From positions 310,001 to 374,000 of the forward strand of contig NZ_JAPCIA010000001.1 in NCBI RefSeq assembly GCF_026107375.2: a stretch of 64,000 bases of DNA, given 5' to 3'. Shown here one piece after another: positions 28,301 through 36,404 of the stretch (its first letter is position 1; every line of letters begins with the position of its first letter). Source of the stretch: Sphingomonas sp. BT-65 (GTDB lineage: Bacteria > Pseudomonadota > Alphaproteobacteria > Sphingomonadales > Sphingomonadaceae). The notes under the pieces were generated by a model. That model was given only the letters and a program-made list of their open reading frames with translations, had not been told where the DNA came from and did no database searches. The position numbers and the translations under genes were made by a program.

Positions 28301-29665
28301 TCAGCCGGGAAGGGCTCCTGCCTTCGCGGGCCTGACGAAGGTCGGGAACGATTCCTTTCCGGCATTGGTCGCATAGCTCACCGGCGAGCCGTCGCGGCGA
28401 CGGCGCCTGCGCGATAGCTTCGCGCCATCCTCCTCGAGTCGTTCCGCGGCGCGCGCCAGCGCCTTGGGATAGATCTCGTCGAACAGCCGCTCGAAGGTGC
28501 GCTGCCAGCCGAACTTCTCGACCACCATCGCCCGCGCCCGGGCACCGATCAGCTCGGGACCCTGGTTCCACAGCTTGACGACGTTGGCGGCCATCGCCCC
28601 GGTATCGTCGACCCGGCCGAGCAGGCCGAGTCCCTCGGGCACGCGATCGGGCATCGCGCCACTCGCGACGCCGACCACGGGCAGGCCGCACGATTGCGCT
28701 TCGAGCACCGAGATGCCGAACGTCTCGTCCGCCATCGCCGAGACATAGATGTCCGAGGAGGCAAGGGCGCGGGCGAGCTCGATCCGGTCTTTCTCGAAGC
28801 CCGGAAAGGCGATCGGGAGGCCCTGCGCGCGCGCCATCAGCTTCTCGCGCAGCTTGCCGTCACCCATCAGCACCATGGCGGCGCCGAGGTCCGCGGGCAG
28901 CTTGCGGAACATCTCGACCAGCTTGTCGGTGCGCTTCTCGTTGTCGATGCGTCCGGCATAGATGAGCAGCGGCCCGTCGCCGGCCAGGCCCAGCGATGCG
29001 CGATAGCCGGGATCGCGCTGCGACGGCGCGAACATCGCCGTGTCGACGCCGAGCGGCATCACGTCGGTGCGCGTGATCGTTTTGCGCGCCAGGATGCGCT
29101 GTGCGTCCTCGCTCAGCGTGTAGACGCGGTCGAACTCGCGATAGGTGATCTCGGCATAGCCATAAGCGAGCATGCGCATGAACCGCGCCGCCAGCTTGCC
29201 CGCCTTCGCCTCGACCACGCGATACACGTGCGCGTTAGGGAAATCGGTGCGGTAGCCCGCGACCAATGCCGTCTCGGGAAAGTCGCGCCGATGCTCGATC
29301 GCGGTCCAGGGCAGCACCCAGGGGCAGAGCGATTCGATGATGTCGGGCCGGTAATGCGCCAGCAGGTCGCGCACTACGTCGGTCCGCAGGATGAAGCGGT
29401 AATTGGGGCTCCCGCGGACCGGCTCCGCGCCGACCTCGGCGAAGATGTGTCGGCCGTTGATCGTCACCCGGTCCTCGGGCCCGGGCACGATCTGCAGCAG
29501 CTGGTGCGGCGTGTGGTTGAGCACATAATCGCGCTTCTCGCGCAGGTAAGTGCTGATGCCGCCGCCTCCGGCCGGCGAATAGCTCTGCGTCAGATCGCAG
29601 ATCGTCAGGGACGCACTGTCCCTAGCCGCCGCGCCGAGCGCGGCAGCGAGAGGTTGCACGAACAT
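28301..29665 (-). CDS. GT4-type glycosyltransferase
   Basis: The 454-residue protein is a GT-B fold enzyme: GGGGISTYLREK (about residues 33-44) near the acceptor side, MPLGVDTAMFAP (about 204-215), LLIYAGRIDNEKR (about 233-245) and the EX7E donor motif ADETFGISVLE followed by GLPVVG. It transfers a sugar from a nucleotide donor, probably to a lipid or glycan at the cytoplasmic side. The last 20 or so codons (SPVSYATNAGKE onward) lie in a repeat-like element (28301-28375) and look non-native. The gene stands alone. Confidence 0.88.
   Translation of the reverse strand: MFVQPLAAALGAAARDSASLTICDLTQSYSPAGGGGISTYLREKRDYVLNHTPHQLLQIVPGPEDRVTINGRHIFAEVGAEPVRGSPNYRFILRTDVVRDLLAHYRPDIIESLCPWVLPWTAIEHRRDFPETALVAGYRTDFPNAHVYRVVEAKAGKLAARFMRMLAYGYAEITYREFDRVYTLSEDAQRILARKTITRTDVMPLGVDTAMFAPSQRDPGYRASLGLAGDGPLLIYAGRIDNEKRTDKLVEMFRKLPADLGAAMVLMGDGKLREKLMARAQGLPIAFPGFEKDRIELARALASSDIYVSAMADETFGISVLEAQSCGLPVVGVASGAMPDRVPEGLGLLGRVDDTGAMAANVVKLWNQGPELIGARARAMVVEKFGWQRTFERLFDEIYPKALARAAERLEEDGAKLSRRRRRRDGSPVSYATNAGKESFPTFVRPAKAGALPG
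28310..28352. repeat. REP-like element at the 3' end of the glycosyltransferase gene
   Basis: CCTTCG (28321-28326) and CGAAGG (28336-28341) form a hairpin within GGCTCCTGCCTTCGCGGG, the kind of short extragenic repeat common in sphingomonads. The element is read as the final codons of the glycosyltransferase. Confidence 0.4.
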
Positions 29666-29707
29666 GGTACGCTACCTTTTACAAAACCACGCAAACACCC
29701 GCGGTTG

Positions 29708-30037
29708 TTACGCGGCTGAAACGCCCTTCTCCTCGAGAAGTTGCGCCAGCTCGCCCGACTCGTACATCTCCATCATGATGTCCGAACCGCCGATGAACTC
29801 GCCCTTCACGTACAGTTGAGGAATGGTCGGCCAGTCCGAGAATTCCTTGATTCCCTGGCGCACGGCCTGGTCCTGAAGCACGTCGACGCTCTCGAACTCG
29901 ACGCCGAGATGGTTGAGGATCGAGACCGCGCGGTTGGAGAAGCCGCACTGCGGGAACAGCGGGGTTCCCTTCATGAACAGCAGCACGTTGTTGCTGTCGA
30001 CGATGCTCTGGATGTGGGCCTGGGTTTCGTCGGTCAT
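29708..30037 (-). CDS. grxD: Grx4-family monothiol glutaredoxin
   Basis: The 109-residue protein has the CGFS active site (Cys31 in [11 protein letters not shown]), VDVLQD and [19 protein letters not shown] for glutathione binding. CGFS glutaredoxins hold a glutathione-ligated [2Fe-2S] cluster between two subunits or with a BolA partner and pass it to Fe-S targets. The bolA gene lies 15 bases upstream in the same operon, which supports this role. Complete length. Confidence 0.95.
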   Translation of the reverse strand: MTDETQAHIQSIVDSNNVLLFMKGTPLFPQCGFSNRAVSILNHLGVEFESVDVLQDQAVRQGIKEFSDWPTIPQLYVKGEFIGGSDIMMEMYESGELAQLLEEKGVSAA

Positions 30038-30052
30038 GTCACTCGCTCCGGG

Positions 30053-30295
30053 TCATTCGTTACTGGCTGGCACGGCGGTGGTGAGCTGGAGCGCGTGGAG
30101 CACGCCTCCCATGCGCCCGCCGAGCGCGGCATAGACAGCCTGATGCTGCTTGATGCGGGGAATCCCCCGAAACGTCTCGCTCACGACGCGAGCGGCATAG
30201 TGATCGCCGTCGCCGGCCAGGTCGGTGATCTCGACCCGGGCATCGGGGATGCCCTGGCGGATCAGCGCCTCGATCTCGTCCGCCGCCATCGCCAT
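30053..30295 (-). CDS. BolA-family protein
   Basis: The 80-residue protein starts at ATG 30295 and shows the BolA fold: EALIRQGIPDARVEITDLAGDGDHYAARVV (in pieces), then SETFRGIPRIKQHQAVYAALGGRMGG. The His in KQHQAVYAAL is the usual cluster ligand shared with the glutaredoxin. It has the short GDGDHY loop of the BolA2/YrbA (IbaG-like) type. It lies two bases after the DUF1476 gene and 15 before grxD. Confidence 0.92.
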   Translation of the reverse strand: MAMAADEIEALIRQGIPDARVEITDLAGDGDHYAARVVSETFRGIPRIKQHQAVYAALGGRMGGVLHALQLTTAVPASNE

Positions 30296-30297
30296 CG

Positions 30298-30621
30298 TTA
30301 CTTGGCTTCCATGAGCTGGCGGCGCGCCTCGACCATCTGGTCCTCCACCGCCTGGCGGACCGCCGCGTCGTCGATCTCGATGCCCGCAGCGGTGAGGTCG
30401 CCGAGCAGCTTGCGGATCACGTCCTCGTCGCCCGATTCCTCGAAATCGGCCTGGACCACCGCCTTGGCATAGGCGTCGGTCTCCTCGGGGGTGAGGTTCA
30501 TCTTCGCCGCCGCCCAGTGGCCGAGCAGGCGGTTGCGCCGCGCGATCACGCGGAACGCCATGTCCTCGTCCATCGCAAACTTGGCCTCGAACGCGCGTTC
30601 GCGATCGTCGAAGGTCGTCAT
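30298..30621 (-). CDS. DUF1476 protein (ATP synthase zeta-type inhibitor)
   Basis: The 107-residue protein starts at ATG 30621 with TTGAGG close before it. MTTFDDRERAFEAKFAMDED, RNRLLGHWAAAKM and a helical C-terminus are the DUF1476 pattern. In Paracoccus the zeta subunit of this family binds and inhibits the F1-ATPase against reverse ATP hydrolysis. In other alphaproteobacteria inhibition is weaker. It heads the operon with bolA and grxD. Confidence 0.9.
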   Translation of the reverse strand: MTTFDDRERAFEAKFAMDEDMAFRVIARRNRLLGHWAAAKMNLTPEETDAYAKAVVQADFEESGDEDVIRKLLGDLTAAGIEIDDAAVRQAVEDQMVEARRQLMEAK

Positions 30622-30765
30622 CCTCAATCACCCCATGATTGTTTCGGGTGGGAGATAGGTGGGGGAAGGGGGCATGGCAACGGGTCTGCCGACAATCGCG
30701 CGCGGGGCTTCGCGTGGCGGCCCTATCGGCTATAGCCGCCGCACCAGCGTCAGGGGACTTCGCGC

Positions 30766-31611
30766 ATGACCGTATTCCAGCTCGACGGTTTCGATCTCGC
30801 GGCGTTCGTCGCCGCCACGCTCGCCGAGGATGTGGGGGCGGGGGACGTCACCTCCGCTGCGGTGATCCCCGCCGACGCGCTGTTCACCGGGGTGATGGAC
30901 AGCCGCGACGCGATCGTGGCCGCCGGGTTGCCGATCGCCGCCGCCTTTTTCCGCGCGCTCGACCCGGCGGTCGAGATCGAGCTGCTCGCGGAGGAGGGTG
31001 TGCGCGTGCCGGCGGGCAGCGACCTCATGCGGCTGCGCGGCAATGCCCGCGCGCTGCTCACCGCCGAGCGCGCCGCGCTCAACACCGTCCAGCACCTTTC
31101 CGGCATCGCGACGATGACGCGGTCCTATGTCGACAAGATCGCCGGCACCGGCGCCATCCTGCTCGACACGCGCAAGACCATCCCGGGCCTGCGCCGGCTG
31201 GAGAAATACGCCACGCGCATGGGTGGCGCGCAGAATCACCGCATGGGGCTGTGGGATGCCGCGATGATCAAGGACAATCACGTCGCCGTCGCCGGATCGG
31301 TGGGCGAGGCAGTGCGCCGCGCGGTCGATGCGGGGATCGAGCGGATCATCGTCGAGGTCGACCGCATCGACCAGATCGAGCAGGCGCTCGCCGCGGGGGC
31401 GACGCATCTGCTGCTCGACAATATGGACCCGCCGACGCTGCGCGGCGCGGTGACCCTGGTCGGCGGGCGTGTCCCGACCGAGGCGTCCGGAGGCGTCCGG
31501 CTCGACACGATCCGCGCGATCGCGGAGACCGGCGTCAGCTATGTCAGTGTCGGCCGCCTCACTCAGTCGGCGCCGGCGGTGGATATCGGACTGGACTTCG
31601 CCCCCGCTTGA
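30766..31611 (+). CDS. nadC: Nicotinate-nucleotide diphosphorylase (carboxylating)
   Basis: NadC turns quinolinate and PRPP into nicotinate mononucleotide with loss of CO2. The 281-residue protein has LAEDVGAGDVTS at the start, AERAALNTVQHLSGIAT (about 104-120), LDTRKTIPGLRRLEK (about 133-147), MIKDNHV with Lys for the phosphate and EVDRIDQIEQAL, and ends with EASGGVRLDTIRAIAETGV. All are family hallmarks. With nadA at 22330 it covers two of three de novo NAD steps. The nearest plus-strand neighbour is the membrane protein 33 bases downstream. Confidence 0.96.
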   Translation: MTVFQLDGFDLAAFVAATLAEDVGAGDVTSAAVIPADALFTGVMDSRDAIVAAGLPIAAAFFRALDPAVEIELLAEEGVRVPAGSDLMRLRGNARALLTAERAALNTVQHLSGIATMTRSYVDKIAGTGAILLDTRKTIPGLRRLEKYATRMGGAQNHRMGLWDAAMIKDNHVAVAGSVGEAVRRAVDAGIERIIVEVDRIDQIEQALAAGATHLLLDNMDPPTLRGAVTLVGGRVPTEASGGVRLDTIRAIAETGVSYVSVGRLTQSAPAVDIGLDFAPA

Positions 31612-31644
31612 GCCTTAGCTGGCTGCAAAGGGGAGAAAAGATCC

Positions 31645-32097
31645 ATGCGACCGGTTTCGATCGTCCGTTTCGAGCAGGCCTATGGGGCCTCAATCCTGGT
31701 GTGGCTGGTGAACCTGGCGCTCGGCTGGAAGGCGCGGCTCGCCAGCCTCGAGAACAACCCCGCCTTCGCCGGCAATCCGCAGATGGGGGAGCTGGCGCAG
31801 ACCATGATGATCGGCACGACGGTGTTCATGCTGATCCTGTGGCTGCTGCTGTGGTATTTCACCGCGCGCCGCGCGAGCGAGGTCGCCAAATGGGTGGCGG
31901 TCGCGCTGTTCGGCCTGTCGGTGGTCGGCCTGCCCTTCACGCTGATGAGCTATCCGATCGTCGGCATGCTCAGCGTCGTGCTGAGCCTCGTCGCGTTCGT
32001 GCTGACCGCCTATGCGGTGTGGATGCTGTTCCGCCCCGATGCGCGGGCGTGGTTTGCGGGAACCCAGCCCGAATCGGAGGCGGCGCCGTTCGAATGA
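31645..32097 (+). CDS. Hypothetical four-helix membrane protein
   Basis: The 150-residue protein has four membrane helices (about 14-30, 52-75, 80-100 and 102-128). A preceding GGGGAGAAAAG gives a strong ribosome binding site. No motif is recognised. Its stop overlaps the start of the RNase T2 gene as ATGA, so the two genes are translationally coupled. A role tied to the RNase is possible but not shown. Confidence 0.7.
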   Translation: MRPVSIVRFEQAYGASILVWLVNLALGWKARLASLENNPAFAGNPQMGELAQTMMIGTTVFMLILWLLLWYFTARRASEVAKWVAVALFGLSVVGLPFTLMSYPIVGMLSVVLSLVAFVLTAYAVWMLFRPDARAWFAGTQPESEAAPFE

Positions 32098-32807
32098 CGG
32101 GGCGGGTGCGGCGCGCCGCGTCGCTCGTCCTCGCGCCCTTGCTGCTGGCCGCCGGACCCGCGCTCGCGCAAGCCGAGCGCTGCGCGGTTCCCGACCGGCT
32201 CCCGCAAGCCGGCGGCGCGGAGCGAGGAGGGCCGCGCCGCGTCGTGCCGGTCGGCGGCTACACGCTGGCGCTGACCTGGAACCCGGGCTTCTGCCGCCAG
32301 GCGGCCAATCGCGACGAGTTCCAATGCGAGCCGGTCAACCGCTTCGGTTTCGTGCTCCACGGGCTGTGGCCTGACGGACGCGGCGCGACCTGGCCGCAAT
32401 ATTGCGCGCCGCCGCCGCGCCTCCCCGAGGCCGAGATCCGCCGCAATCTCTGCGTCATGCCCTCGGCGGCGCTCCAGCGGCACCAATATGCCAAGCATGG
32501 CAGCTGCTCGGGCCTCGCACCCGCCGCCTATTTCGCGCGGGCGCGCAGCCTCTATGCGGCGATTCGCTATCCCGACATGGATGCGCTGTCGCGCCGCGCG
32601 GGGCTGACGGCAGGGCAGTTCGCCACCGCCTTCGCTCGCGCCAATCCGGGGATGACGCCGGCGATGCTGCGCGTGCGCGCCGGGCGCGACCGCTGGCTCG
32701 ACGAGGTCTGGGTCTGCCTCGATACGCGCTTCCGTCCGCGCGCCTGTCCGGTGCATCAAAGCGGCCTCGCGGCGCACACGGCGCTCAGGGTCTGGCGCGG
32801 ACGCTAG
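32094..32807 (+). CDS. RNase T2-family ribonuclease, secreted
   Basis: The 237-residue protein has a signal peptide (LVLAPLLLAAGPALA, cleavage near AQA) and the two T2 sites: FVLHGLWPD (CAS1, His) and HQYAKHGSC (CAS2). In well-studied T2 enzymes CAS2 reads HEWxKHGxC with a catalytic Glu. Here Gln stands there, so activity may differ. Several cysteine pairs fit disulfides in the periplasm. The start at 32094 is set by the ATGA overlap. Longer frames upstream run through nadC and are artefacts. The stop shares CTAG with the next gene. Confidence 0.85.
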   Translation: MTGRVRRAASLVLAPLLLAAGPALAQAERCAVPDRLPQAGGAERGGPRRVVPVGGYTLALTWNPGFCRQAANRDEFQCEPVNRFGFVLHGLWPDGRGATWPQYCAPPPRLPEAEIRRNLCVMPSAALQRHQYAKHGSCSGLAPAAYFARARSLYAAIRYPDMDALSRRAGLTAGQFATAFARANPGMTPAMLRVRAGRDRWLDEVWVCLDTRFRPRACPVHQSGLAAHTALRVWRGR

Positions 32808-33223
32808 CCGTCGACCGTCGCGGTACCCGGGTGATGGCGGTCGAGATGCTTCCGGATGATCCGAAGGTTGCGCGTGTTCGAGCGGAAGAAGAAGTCCGCC
32901 GCATCGCCCACGCCGGGGATCAGGCCGATCGCCCAGTCGAACCCCACATTGCCCGCCATGCGCAGCATCGCACCCTTGGGCATGCCGAGGTTGCGCGCTT
33001 CCCAGAGCATATAGGCGCCCATCACCGCGGCAATCACGTCGCCGCCGACCGGGATCAGGCCGATCAGCGCATCGAGGCCGACGGTCTGGCGCGTGCCGGG
33101 GATGGTGAGCGTGCGTTCGAGCAGCTTCTCCATCGCCTCGACCCGCTTGCGCACCGCGGCCGCGTCGCGGCCCAGCGACAGCCCTGCGCGGGGTCCTTCG
33201 TTCATCGGTGTGGCCTTGGCCAT
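32804..33223 (-). CDS. DUF4112 domain protein
   Basis: The 139-residue protein starts at ATG 33221-33223. It has the DUF4112 core: LTIPGTRQTVGLDALIGLIPVGGDVIA (in pieces), MLRMAGNVGFDWAIGLIPGVGDAADFFF and NLRIIRKHL. The two IPxxGD segments are hydrophobic hairpins likely to lie in the membrane. Function is unknown. It follows the solute-binding lipoprotein gene by ten bases on the same strand and shares a CTAG stop quartet with the RNase gene. Confidence 0.85.
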   Translation of the reverse strand: MAKATPMNEGPRAGLSLGRDAAAVRKRVEAMEKLLERTLTIPGTRQTVGLDALIGLIPVGGDVIAAVMGAYMLWEARNLGMPKGAMLRMAGNVGFDWAIGLIPGVGDAADFFFRSNTRNLRIIRKHLDRHHPGTATVDG

Positions 33224-33233
33224 TCGCGTCCTC

Positions 33234-34694
33234 TCACTGTCCCGCCTCGCGCAGATGCGTGAGCGGGTGCCAGGCGCGGGCGTTGGGCTGCCAGGCACGC
33301 AGGCGGAGCGCGACCAGCGACCAGCGCAGCGGCTGTGCGATCGGAATATAGGCGGCGTCCGCAGTGAGCGCCATGTCGGCGTCCGCGATGCGCTGGGCGC
33401 GATCGGTGAGGGTGGGGGCATCGCGCGCCGCCTCGATCTGCTCCATCAGGGGCTCCGGGCACAGGCGGCAGGCAGTGACCAGATACCAGCGCCCGCTGTC
33501 ATAGGGCGCGACCGCATCGATCAGCCGCAGGTCGGCGTCCTCGTCCTCCTGTACCCACACCGGCCGGAGCCCCATGTCCATCAGGTCGCGCGCGATCCGG
33601 CTCCACAGCAACGTCGCGCCGGGGCTGCGCGCAAGCGCGACGCGGATCGTGCGTGGCGCGTCGGGGTTGGCCGCGTGCCAGGCGGCGACGCGGTTGCGCG
33701 CCGTGAGCCGTCGGCTCTCCAGTGGCAGCACCGCCCATTCCGGCACCGCCGGATCGGCGGCGGAATCGAGCCGGGCGGGAAGCAGCGTTTCGACGGGCTG
33801 CCATTCGGGCCGGAACGCGGCGGTCAGCGCCGCCCGGTCGAACGCCATCGCGATCGCTGCGCGATTCTCGGGCGTCGCGAGGAAGCCTTCGCGTGAGACG
33901 ATCGCGAACCCGAACAGGCCCGCCGCTGGATCGACCTTGATGTTGGCCGGCGCGATCTCGATCCGCGCCAGCAACGGCCAGTCGCGATAGGTGCCGCCGA
34001 GCACCAGATCCGATTCGCGTTCGACGAAGCGGACGATCGCACGCGCGGCCCGCTCGCCGCGCAGGTGCACATCGTCGGCAGGATCGGGTTCCACCGTCTC
34101 GCCGCCGACGCGCGACGGATCGAAGCCGGGGCGCAACAGCAAGGGCGCCTGGCCGCGCTCGGTGCGGAACGGCCCGGTTCCGGCCAGCGCCGGGCGGCGC
34201 AGGATGGCGAGCTCGGGCTGGGCGAACAGCTTGAGCAGGTCGGGCCGCGGGCGTTTCAGGCGCACCTCGACGATCCGCGGCGTCATCTCGACGATCTCGT
34301 CGATCACTGCGACGAACGGTGCGATGGCGACGCGGCTCTTGGGGTCGATCGTGCGCTTGAGGCTCTGCACGACATCGGCCGCGTCGACCGGAGTCCCGTC
34401 GGGCCACTCGGCCTCGCGCAGGCGGAAGATGTAGCTGCGCCCGCCGTCGATCACGATCCAGCGCTCGGCGAGGCCCGGTTCGATGCCGCCGCTGCCGTCG
34501 AAGCGCACCAGCCCCTGCGCGGTCGAATCGAGCATCACGCGCGAGGCGAAGTCCAGCTCGCCCCGCGCCGGATCGGCGAGCTTGGCCTCGCCGCCGATCG
34601 CGCTGACTACCACCGCGACATCGTCGGGCCGCTGCTCGCACCCTGCCGCGAACAGCGCGAGCGCGGCGGCCAGGGGCAGGGCGGGGCGGAACAT
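33234..34694 (-). CDS. Orphan family-5 solute-binding lipoprotein
   Basis: The 486-residue protein starts at ATG 34694 and has a lipoprotein signal with lipobox LFAAGC (Cys19). The SBP_bac_5 pattern is seen: FDGSGGIEPGLAERWIV, YIFRLREAEWPDGTPVDAADVVQSL and MAFDRAALTAAF. Such proteins bind peptides, nickel or sugars for an ABC importer, but no permease or ATPase gene is near. The sequence is somewhat short for the family. A longer frame to 34811 runs into ilvC and was rejected. Confidence 0.85.
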   Translation of the reverse strand: MFRPALPLAAALALFAAGCEQRPDDVAVVVSAIGGEAKLADPARGELDFASRVMLDSTAQGLVRFDGSGGIEPGLAERWIVIDGGRSYIFRLREAEWPDGTPVDAADVVQSLKRTIDPKSRVAIAPFVAVIDEIVEMTPRIVEVRLKRPRPDLLKLFAQPELAILRRPALAGTGPFRTERGQAPLLLRPGFDPSRVGGETVEPDPADDVHLRGERAARAIVRFVERESDLVLGGTYRDWPLLARIEIAPANIKVDPAAGLFGFAIVSREGFLATPENRAAIAMAFDRAALTAAFRPEWQPVETLLPARLDSAADPAVPEWAVLPLESRRLTARNRVAAWHAANPDAPRTIRVALARSPGATLLWSRIARDLMDMGLRPVWVQEDEDADLRLIDAVAPYDSGRWYLVTACRLCPEPLMEQIEAARDAPTLTDRAQRIADADMALTADAAYIPIAQPLRWSLVALRLRAWQPNARAWHPLTHLREAGQ

Positions 34695-34711
34695 GCCCCC
34701 CGGTCTATGTG

Positions 34712-34742
34712 GCCGGGGCGGGGAATCCAACCCCGCCCCGGC
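34712..34742. terminator. Stem-loop between ilvC and the solute-binding gene
   Basis: GCCGGGGCGGGG (34712-34723) pairs with CCCCGCCCCGGC (34731-34742) around seven bases. It lies in the 74-base gap after ilvC on the minus strand. No T run follows, so termination may be partial. Confidence 0.5.
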
Positions 34743-34768
34743 ATCCTCTCCGTATTCTTTTTGGGGAC

Positions 34769-35806
<1,038 letters not shown>

Positions 35807-35884
35807 TCATTCCCTGCGCACGGCGTTCCGCCGCGCCATAATCGATCCGTGCCCGCAAGGGGCGACAGTTAATCTGTAGAGCGG

Positions 35885-36400
35885 TCAGGCCGCCTCTTTG
35901 CCGCGCGAGATGGCGACGATGCCGGTGCGCGCGACCTCGATCAGCCCGACTTCGCCCATCAGCTCGATGAACTTGTCGATCTTCTCGGTCGATCCGGTCA
36001 CCTCGAACACGAAGCTCGCGGTCGTCGCATCAACCACGCGGGCGCGATAGACGTCGGCGAGCCGCAGCGCCTCGATCCGGTGATCACCGGTGCCGGCGAC
36101 CTTCACCAGCGCGAGTTCACGCTCGACATGGTCCCCCTCAGCGGTGAGGTCGTGCACCTTGTGCACCGGCACCAGCCGGTCGAGCTGCGCGACGATCTGC
36201 TCGAGCACGTGCGGGCTGGCCGAGGTGACGATCGTGATGCGGCTGACGGCCTTGTCGTGGGTGATCTCGCTCACCGTCAGGCTCTCGATATTATAGCCGC
36301 GCGCGGTGAACAGGCCGGCGATCCGGGCGAGGATGCCCGGTTCGTTGTCGACGATCACGGCAAGCGTATGCCGCTCGGCTTTCTCTTCCTTGATGTGCAT
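35885..36400 (-). CDS. ilvN: Acetolactate synthase small (regulatory) subunit
   Basis: The 171-residue protein has an N-terminal ACT domain (HTLAVIVDNEPGILARIAGLFTARGYNIESLTV, in pieces) that binds valine for feedback control and a C-terminal domain with VVDATTASFVFEVTGS. It activates and controls the large subunit, whose gene ends four bases upstream. The family symbol could also be ilvH; the size fits either. Confidence 0.95.
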   Translation of the reverse strand: MHIKEEKAERHTLAVIVDNEPGILARIAGLFTARGYNIESLTVSEITHDKAVSRITIVTSASPHVLEQIVAQLDRLVPVHKVHDLTAEGDHVERELALVKVAGTGDHRIEALRLADVYRARVVDATTASFVFEVTGSTEKIDKFIELMGEVGLIEVARTGIVAISRGKEAA

Positions 36401-36404
36401 GGGT

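Noticed and set aside
28125..28376. 83-codon plus-strand frame in the BlaI-glycosyltransferase gap
   Set aside because: It passes through a perfect 14-base terminator-like stem and a repeat, and has no good ribosome binding site.
30639..32093. Long plus-strand frame leading into the RNase T2 gene
   Set aside because: It runs out of frame through nadC and is Arg-rich; the signal peptide and ATGA overlap set the true start at 32094.
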